From assembly GCA_903905285.1 (NCBI GenBank), contig CAIVFQ010000210.1:1-10217 (forward strand): DNA of 10,217 nt, written 5' to 3'. Position numbers and translations under genes: made by a program. The stretch comes from an uncultured Alphaproteobacteria bacterium (GTDB lineage Bacteria; Pseudomonadota; Alphaproteobacteria; Paracaedibacterales; CAIULA01). The notes under the pieces are model-generated. The model did not search any database. It was not told the origin of the DNA and saw only the letters and a list, made by a program, of their open reading frames with translations. Positions 6,157 through 10,217 of this stretch are shown piece after piece; within the stretch, counting starts at the first letter, position 1, and each line of letters starts with the position of its first letter.

Positions 6157-7659
6157 CTATTGTCTGTATCCTAACGCCTCGGTAATGTGGTGCCTTTGTA
6201 TTGATTCGCATTCTTCAAGGTCAGCAATGGTTCGGCTTACCCTTAAAATGCGATGATAACCGCGGGCTGATAAACGCATCTTTTCAACAGCTTTGCCCAG
6301 TAACACTTTACCCTCATGGTCAGGTTCGGCAATTTGCTTCAGGTGTTCACCATCAATGGTTGCGTTCAACCAACTGTACATATTCTGGTTACGCTGTTGT
6401 TGACGCTTTCTGGCTTGGCTAACACGGTCAGCAACAACTTGACTGCTTTCTGCCTCATTGTCCCCTAATAACTCATGGGCACTTAGGGGAGGCACATGAA
6501 ATAACAAATCAAATCGATCTAATAATGGCCCTGAAATCTTATTTTGATAGTCATTCGCACAAACAGGGGCGCGATGACATTGACGTTCCAAATCGCCAAA
6601 GTACCCACACCGACAAGGATTCATTGCCGCAACAAGCTGAATTCGGGCGGGATACGTTGCATGATTATTGGCCCTTGCGACAACGATTTTCCCTGTTTCC
6701 AAAGGCTGACGCAATGATTCCAGGGTTGGACGCGAAAATTCTGGCAGTTCGTCTAGAAATAAAACCCCTTGATGAGCGAGCGAGATTTCCCCTGGCTTAA
6801 CACGATTGCCGCCTCCCACTAACGAAACTAAAGACGCTGAGTGGTGGGGATCACGGAAAGGGCGCTGATAAATCAAACCGCTTTCGGGCAACAATCCCGC
6901 TAAGCTGTGAATCATTGTGACTTCAAGGGCTTCAGTAGGCTCTAAAGGCGGCAGCAAGCTTGGCAAACACCGTGCCAACATCGATTTCCCAGCTCCCGGA
7001 GGCCCTAACATAAGGATGTTATGACCACCAGCAGCGGCAATCTCTAAGGCACGTTTTGCTAAATATTGGCCTTTAATATCTTTTAAATCAACGGTTTGAC
7101 CGTTAGATAAAAGGGCAGGGGCCAATTCAGCAACAGGTGGGCTAAGAACCTGTGTACCTTTGAAATGATTAATAAGTGACAATAAATCAGGGGCTGCTAA
7201 AATTTCCAAATCACCGGCCCAGGCGGCTTCACGGCTGCTGATCTGTGGACAAATTAACCCACGATTATGCATAGCTGCATTCATTGCCGCCGGCAAAACA
7301 CCAACAACGGCTGCCAACCGACCATCTAAACCCAGTTCGCCTAACGCTGTATACTGGCTCAGTTGAACGCCATCAAGAACTTCCATGGCCGCCATTAATC
7401 CCAAAGCAATGGGCAGGTCGTAATGCGACCCTTCTTTTTGAATGTCAGCGGGAGCTAAATTAACCGTAATTCTTTTGGGGGGAAGGCTAAGGCCTAAATG
7501 ATGAAAACTGGCACGAACCCGTTCACGCGATTCACCAACAGCCTTGTCAGGCAAGCCAACAATATTAAAAGCTGGAAGACCAGGTGACATTTGAACTTCA
7601 ACGGTGACTTCCTCAGCCTGAATACCTTGGAATGTCACCGTCGAGATTTTACTGATCAT
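6157..7659 (-). CDS. comM: ComM/YifB-family AAA+ ATPase
   Basis: A 500-aa member of the YifB/ComM Mg-chelatase-like family, close to the usual length of about 505. ComM of Vibrio is a hexameric helicase that promotes branch migration during integration of transforming DNA; this gene's role is inferred from family. Three parts are visible. An N-terminal S5/Lon-like domain covers about 20-140, with the family signature GLPDKAVGESRERVRA. An AAA+ core covers about 190-395, with Walker A GPPGAGKS at 219-226 and Walker B VLFLDE at 299-304. A C-terminal Mg-chelatase lid lies at about 403-498 (LSARGYHRILRVSRTIADLE region). Four Cys (C349, C351, C361, C367) form a possible metal site conserved in the family. 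The ATG at 7659 matches the family N-terminus, though its ribosome-binding site is weak. A 9-bp inverted repeat sits in its leader. No other competence genes are in view. Confidence 0.95.
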   Translation of the reverse strand: MISKISTVTFQGIQAEEVTVEVQMSPGLPAFNIVGLPDKAVGESRERVRASFHHLGLSLPPKRITVNLAPADIQKEGSHYDLPIALGLMAAMEVLDGVQLSQYTALGELGLDGRLAAVVGVLPAAMNAAMHNRGLICPQISSREAAWAGDLEILAAPDLLSLINHFKGTQVLSPPVAELAPALLSNGQTVDLKDIKGQYLAKRALEIAAAGGHNILMLGPPGAGKSMLARCLPSLLPPLEPTEALEVTMIHSLAGLLPESGLIYQRPFRDPHHSASLVSLVGGGNRVKPGEISLAHQGVLFLDELPEFSRPTLESLRQPLETGKIVVARANNHATYPARIQLVAAMNPCRCGYFGDLERQCHRAPVCANDYQNKISGPLLDRFDLLFHVPPLSAHELLGDNEAESSQVVADRVSQARKRQQQRNQNMYSWLNATIDGEHLKQIAEPDHEGKVLLGKAVEKMRLSARGYHRILRVSRTIADLEECESIQRHHITEALGYRQ

Positions 7660-7664
7660 GAAGT

Positions 7665-7697
7665 TAGACTTATTAAGATAAAACTAAAATAAGTCTA
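7665..7697. repeat. Perfect 9-bp inverted repeat in comM leader
   Basis: TAGACTTAT (7665-7673) and ATAAGTCTA (7689-7697) are exact inverted copies separated by 15 AT-rich bases. The comM-proximal arm ends 6 bp before the comM start codon, so the stem would cover the region where its ribosome binds. It may be an operator or an RNA hairpin that limits comM translation. Confidence 0.6.
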
Positions 7698-7703
7698 GGC
7701 TTG

Positions 7704-7731
7704 AAAAAATTAACGAACTGTTAAGATTCGT
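7704..7731 (-). terminator. Weak terminator after rplI
   Basis: On the minus strand ACGAA (7731-7727) and TTCGT (7717-7713) form a 5-bp stem with a 9-nt loop, followed by TAATTTTTTC. It begins 7 bp after the rplI stop codon. The stem is short, so termination may be partial, letting some transcription continue into comM. Confidence 0.4.
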
Positions 7732-7737
7732 AAGTTT

Positions 7738-8232
7738 TTACGCCTCTTCAGAATCTTTATGCTTTTCTAACTGAGCATTCGCTTCTTCTTCTGACTGGGC
7801 GACTTGAACAGTGATCAACACTTCAACTTCAGGGTGAAGCATAAGTTTTGCTTTGTGCATACCTAAAGTTTTAATGGGAACAGTGAGGACAAACTGAGTT
7901 TTATCGACCGTATACCCAGCTGTTTGAACGGCTTGGGAGATGTCTTGCACCCGAACTGACCCATAAAGTTGCCCCACTTCACTGGCTTGGCGAATGAGTG
8001 TTACCATCAAGTTAGCCATTTTTTGGGCAACTTGTTCGGCTTCACCGCGGCGATTTAAATTGTGCGCCTCTAATTGCACACGCTGTGATTCAAAATGTTT
8101 TAAATTTGATTCAGTAGCACGCAGTGCTTTTTTCTTTGGCAACAAATAGTTACGCGCATAGCCCGGTTTAACGTTAACGGTTTGACCCATTTGCCCTAAT
8201 TTTTCTACTCTTTCCAGTAAGATGACCTGCAT
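7738..8232 (-). CDS. rplI: 50S ribosomal protein L9
   Basis: Large-subunit protein L9, 164 aa, which binds 23S rRNA near the L1 stalk. The N-terminal RNA-binding domain (1-50) carries the family pattern, with [22 protein letters not shown] where most L9 have a Gly in place of the second Lys. A connecting helix (about 45-80) leads to the C-terminal domain (about 80-148). The last residues form an acidic, charged tail longer than in E. coli L9 (about 149 aa). The ATG at 8232 has a strong GGGAG ribosome-binding site 8 nt upstream. It is the last gene of the ribosomal block, 25 bp after the DUF2232 gene. Confidence 0.97.
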   Translation of the reverse strand: MQVILLERVEKLGQMGQTVNVKPGYARNYLLPKKKALRATESNLKHFESQRVQLEAHNLNRRGEAEQVAQKMANLMVTLIRQASEVGQLYGSVRVQDISQAVQTAGYTVDKTQFVLTVPIKTLGMHKAKLMLHPEVEVLITVQVAQSEEEANAQLEKHKDSEEA

Positions 8233-8257
8233 CTTAGAAACTCCCTACTAATCGTCG

Positions 8258-9196
8258 TTATAAATGTGTGTCGCGTTGGTTTTTGGAAAAACGCTGTGTT
8301 AAGCCATACCACGATTCAATGAAGCCTAACAATACAATAAAAATAAGAGGCCAAACAAGCAAAAAGGATAAAACACAAAGCAGGCGGAACCATAATCGTC
8401 CTGAAGCCTGCCAATCTAGGCGTAAATAGCAAATACGCAGGCCGATAAAACCAAGAGGCACGCAGCCTAAAGTGATAACTGTTTTAGCAATAAGTAAAGT
8501 TTGTGGCAGACCAAAAAACTTTCCAAGGCTCCACATCATCATGCCAAGCACAACAACGATGTCCCAACATAAAGGAATTTGCCAATCTTCTTTTTGAAAA
8601 ACTCTTAGATTATTGCGTGTTTTTTCCAACAACGTCTGAGCAACATAAGCGTTTACCGTTAAAGAAGCGATCATAGATACCCCTAAAAGGCTGGGTAGCC
8701 ACGGCACCACTTTCTCAACCATTGGCTTTAAAGAAGCAGATTGTGCGGCAATTTGGTCTAAGTGTTGAAGAATGCCTTGCTGCCAGTCAATGTTTTGGCT
8801 GCTCATAATGATAAGCCCACCAACAATGACTAATAAAAAGACCCCCGTCATGTTGGATAGAATTATTCCTGCCCCATAAGACCATTCTGTATTTGTCTTG
8901 TGCTGATGAAATAACGCCGAGATCATCATAAAAGGGACAAAGTAGAGAATGAAAAAACCACACCCTGCTAAAGGGCTTGCTAATAAGAAGACAAAAAAAG
9001 TACTGATCAAGCCCGCTTGCAATCCGATCCTTAAGCCAACACTAAAACTGACAAAAAACAAAGGAACCAGCAAAAAGGGACTAAGAAGCAGACCAATGCC
9101 AGGAATTTGAGGAATAGCTATCGACCATAAGGCCGATATAAAACCAGCCAGACCAGCCTGTAACAAAGGGGGAAGATTAAAAAATGATAATAACAT
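8258..9196 (-). CDS. DUF2232-type integral membrane protein
   Basis: A 312-aa multi-pass inner-membrane protein of unknown function. About eight hydrophobic segments are visible, roughly at residues 10-30, 33-55, 60-80, 82-97, 108-131, 165-190, 207-228 and 232-255, with another at 270-294. A polar stretch at 132-163 and a basic cytoplasmic-looking tail follow the membrane parts. I assign it to the DUF2232/YybS-like group mainly from topology, size and its place between rpsR and rplI, which is typical in alphaproteobacteria. Individual family motifs cannot be confirmed by eye. The only in-frame ATG that keeps the first membrane segment is at 9196. Its expected ribosome-binding position is occupied by CTCCATC, and the nearby purine-rich stretch is locked in the hairpin at 9204-9223. 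Confidence 0.8.
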   Translation of the reverse strand: MLLSFFNLPPLLQAGLAGFISALWSIAIPQIPGIGLLLSPFLLVPLFFVSFSVGLRIGLQAGLISTFFVFLLASPLAGCGFFILYFVPFMMISALFHQHKTNTEWSYGAGIILSNMTGVFLLVIVGGLIIMSSQNIDWQQGILQHLDQIAAQSASLKPMVEKVVPWLPSLLGVSMIASLTVNAYVAQTLLEKTRNNLRVFQKEDWQIPLCWDIVVVLGMMMWSLGKFFGLPQTLLIAKTVITLGCVPLGFIGLRICYLRLDWQASGRLWFRLLCVLSFLLVWPLIFIVLLGFIESWYGLTQRFSKNQRDTHL

Positions 9197-9203
9197 GATG
9201 GAG

Positions 9204-9223
9204 GGAAGGGGTCTCCCCCTTCC
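9204..9223 (-). promoter_or_regulatory. GC-rich hairpin between rpsR and DUF2232 gene
   Basis: On the minus strand GGAAGGGG (9223-9216), GAGA loop, and CCCCTTCC (9211-9204) form a perfect 8-bp stem capped by a GNRA-type tetraloop. It starts 8 bp after the rpsR stop and ends 7 bp before the DUF2232 start. No T-run follows, so it is not a standard terminator. It could stabilise the 3' end of rpsF-rpsR mRNA, or hold back translation of the downstream gene by hiding its only purine-rich site. Confidence 0.7.
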
Positions 9224-9231
9224 TATAAAAT

Positions 9232-9528
9232 TTAACCATTAACATATGGCATAAGAGCCAAGAAACGGGCACGTTTAATAGCCTGAGCCAGTTCGCGTTG
9301 CTTCTTTAAGGAAACAGAACTAATACGACTAGGAACAATTTTACCTCTATCTGATACAAACTTTGACAAAAGGCGAATATCCTTATGATCGATTTTTAGA
9401 GCCTTTGGGCCCGAAAAAGGGCAGCTTTTACGTCGACGGAAAAATTGGCGTTTAACCATAGGCTTGCCGCCTTCAGGGCGGGTGCCATTTGCGTCTGGAG
9501 TTCTGTTGTTAGAATGATTGTTGTACAT
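9232..9528 (-). CDS. rpsR: 30S ribosomal protein S18
   Basis: Small-subunit protein S18, 98 aa, which binds S6 and 16S rRNA in the platform of the 30S subunit. The core motif [13 protein letters not shown] (29-41) and the C-terminal signature [10 protein letters not shown]...[14 protein letters not shown] are intact. The first 23 residues (Asn/Arg/Gly-rich) extend beyond the E. coli form; similar extensions occur in alphaproteobacterial S18. The ATG at 9528 has only a weak ribosome-binding site (AAAGAAA). An internal ATG at codon 24 (MVKRQFF) would give the short form and cannot be excluded. It lies 24 bp after rpsF, in the same operon. Confidence 0.97.
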   Translation of the reverse strand: MYNNHSNNRTPDANGTRPEGGKPMVKRQFFRRRKSCPFSGPKALKIDHKDIRLLSKFVSDRGKIVPSRISSVSLKKQRELAQAIKRARFLALMPYVNG

Positions 9529-9552
9529 TATGATTTTTCTTTCATCAAAAAT

Positions 9553-9975
9553 TTAAAAAGCTTCTTGCGCTGGCTGTCTAGGGGCATCGGTCTCAAAATC
9601 ACCACCACCACCATCATTATTATTAAATGATGAATAATTATTATCTTCACGATAATGCCGTTGCATTAACGCTGATGGGTTGTTGTCCAAGGCCTCTACT
9701 CTTACGCTTAAGAAACGCAGAATATCTTCATTCAATTTCATTTGACGTTCCATTTCAGCAATGCCTTTAAAAGTGCACGCAATATTTAACAAAACGTAAT
9801 GCCCTTTTTTATTTTTTTTAATGGGGTAGGCTAAAGACCGCAGGCCGCAGAATTCAGTCTTTGTTACTTCGCCGCCATGATCTTTGATGATAGAAGTAAA
9901 GTTCTGGGTCATGCTTTCGACTTGTGTTGACGTCAGATCTTGTCGAACAATAAAAACAGTTTCGTAGTATCTCAA
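9553..9975 (-). CDS. rpsF: 30S ribosomal protein S6
   Basis: Small-subunit protein S6, 140 aa, partner of S18. The TTG at 9975 is the start: it gives the canonical N-terminus MRYYETVFIVRQDL and has GGGAG 9 nt upstream. The frame stays open to 10092, but that extra sequence has no S6 similarity. The ferredoxin-like core covers about 1-97 (RSLAYPIKKNKKGHYVLLN in the middle, LRFLSVRVE at the end). The tail at 98-140 is low complexity: Asn-rich, then four consecutive Gly (GGGG), then an acidic Pro/Gln/Ala end. It is the first gene of rpsF-rpsR-DUF2232-rplI. The 240-bp upstream region has a possible promoter and two hairpins. Confidence 0.96.
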   Translation of the reverse strand: MRYYETVFIVRQDLTSTQVESMTQNFTSIIKDHGGEVTKTEFCGLRSLAYPIKKNKKGHYVLLNIACTFKGIAEMERQMKLNEDILRFLSVRVEALDNNPSALMQRHYREDNNYSSFNNNDGGGGDFETDAPRQPAQEAF

Positions 9976-9993
9976 TTTAAATAACTCCCTATG

Positions 9994-10016
9994 GTTGGTA
10001 ACTTGCAACAAGCAAC
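9994..10016 (-). promoter_or_regulatory. Bulged hairpin in rpsF leader
   Basis: On the minus strand GTTG-CTTG-TTG-CAAG-TTAC-CAAC folds as two 4-bp stems with a 3-nt loop and a 4-nt bulge on the 3' side, just before the rpsF ribosome-binding site. Many bacterial rpsF leaders hold a bulged hairpin bound by S6-S18 for feedback control. This one lies in the right place, but I do not see the CCG bulge typical of that element, so the assignment is tentative. Confidence 0.3.
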
Positions 10017-10032
10017 AGCTTAAATATATTCT

Positions 10033-10062
10033 CTTTAAGCAAGGAGACTTTGTTATCGTCAA
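10033..10062 (-). promoter_or_regulatory. Possible rpsF promoter
   Basis: TTGACG (10062-10057, 5/6 to the -35 consensus) is followed after 18 nt by TTAAAG (10038-10033, only 3/6). Transcription from here would give a leader of about 50 nt that includes the bulged hairpin. The weak -10 keeps confidence low. Confidence 0.3.
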
Positions 10063-10073
10063 AACAGTAAAGA

Positions 10074-10100
10074 AAAAACCAAGACAAATCAACGGTTTTT
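10074..10100. terminator. Hairpin with A/T flanks, possible bidirectional terminator or attenuator
   Basis: AAAAACC (10074-10080) and GGTTTTT (10094-10100) form a 7-bp stem with a 13-nt loop; the sequence gives the same shape and a T-rich arm on either strand. The stem is mostly A-T with two G-C pairs. If transcription enters from the right on the minus strand, it could act as terminator or attenuator ahead of rpsF. Confidence 0.35.
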
Positions 10101-10186
10101 AAGATTTTCAAGAAAGAAGCGTAACTACCCAGGTTGGGAAAGAAAAAAGTGTTTAAAGTTTTGTTCAAATCATTCATAAGTTTTGT

Positions 10187-10217
10187 ATGGATAAAAAAGA
10201 TAAAGAGATAGAAGCCC
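10187..10217 (+). CDS. Possible start of a divergent gene (partial)
   Basis: An ATG at 10187 opens a frame (MDKKDKEIEA) that continues off the window's right end. A weak TAAG lies 6 nt upstream. A divergent gene here would fit the lack of any minus-strand gene upstream of rpsF, but ten codons are too few to identify or confirm it. Confidence 0.3.
   Translation, partial: MDKKDKEIEA

Noticed and set aside
9976..10092. 39-residue N-terminal extension of S6 from 10092.
   Set aside because: S6 proteins begin at MRYYE, which follows the TTG at 9975 with GGGAG at good spacing.
9989..10177. 62-aa minus-strand reading frame covering the rpsF leader, whose stop codon abuts the rpsF ribosome-binding site.
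   Set aside because: It has no ribosome-binding site, a Phe/Leu/Lys composition typical of translated AT-rich spacer, and it runs through the predicted promoter and both hairpins. Translational coupling to rpsF is conceivable but nothing supports it.

Overview
The window reads as chromosomal core DNA of an AT-rich alphaproteobacterium (by eye about 40-45% G+C). The block rpsF-rpsR-DUF2232 membrane protein-rplI is the usual alphaproteobacterial arrangement. S18 has an N-terminal extension of the kind seen in that class. sdhB stands apart from sdhCDA, as it does in Rickettsia. A host-associated member (Rickettsiales/Holosporales-like) is plausible, but this is inference from gene order and composition. 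No insertion sequence, phage gene, tRNA, rRNA or CRISPR array is visible.

Left part (1-3318): rnd (RNase D, +) and trpS (-) converge and their coding ends overlap by 24 bp. trpS very probably starts at a GTG at 2252, because a good promoter lies upstream at 2326-2355. That promoter carries one palindrome on its -10 and another on its -35. Divergent from trpS is a stand-alone EAL-domain protein (+) that keeps all the expected cyclic-di-GMP phosphodiesterase residues.

Middle part (3338-6049), all on the minus strand: three unrecognised genes with signal peptides lie around sdhB. They are a 268-aa protein, a 176-aa Lys/Ala-rich polyampholyte with in-frame tandem repeats and a strong terminator of its own, and a 117-aa protein 15 bp upstream of sdhB. 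This is the least conventional stretch and the best place to look for lineage-specific exported proteins.

Right part (6157-10217), minus strand: comM (YifB-type AAA+ helicase), then going upstream rplI, the DUF2232 membrane protein, rpsR and rpsF. The ribosomal cluster contains a perfect 8-bp GC-rich hairpin with a GAGA loop where the ribosome-binding site of the DUF2232 gene should be. The 240-bp rpsF leader holds two further hairpins. A plus-strand reading frame beginning at 10187 runs off the window.

Functionally this is housekeeping: RNA processing, tRNA charging, respiration, ribosome assembly and DNA recombination, with one second-messenger enzyme and three exported proteins of unknown role. 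I found no convincing multi-gene novel system.
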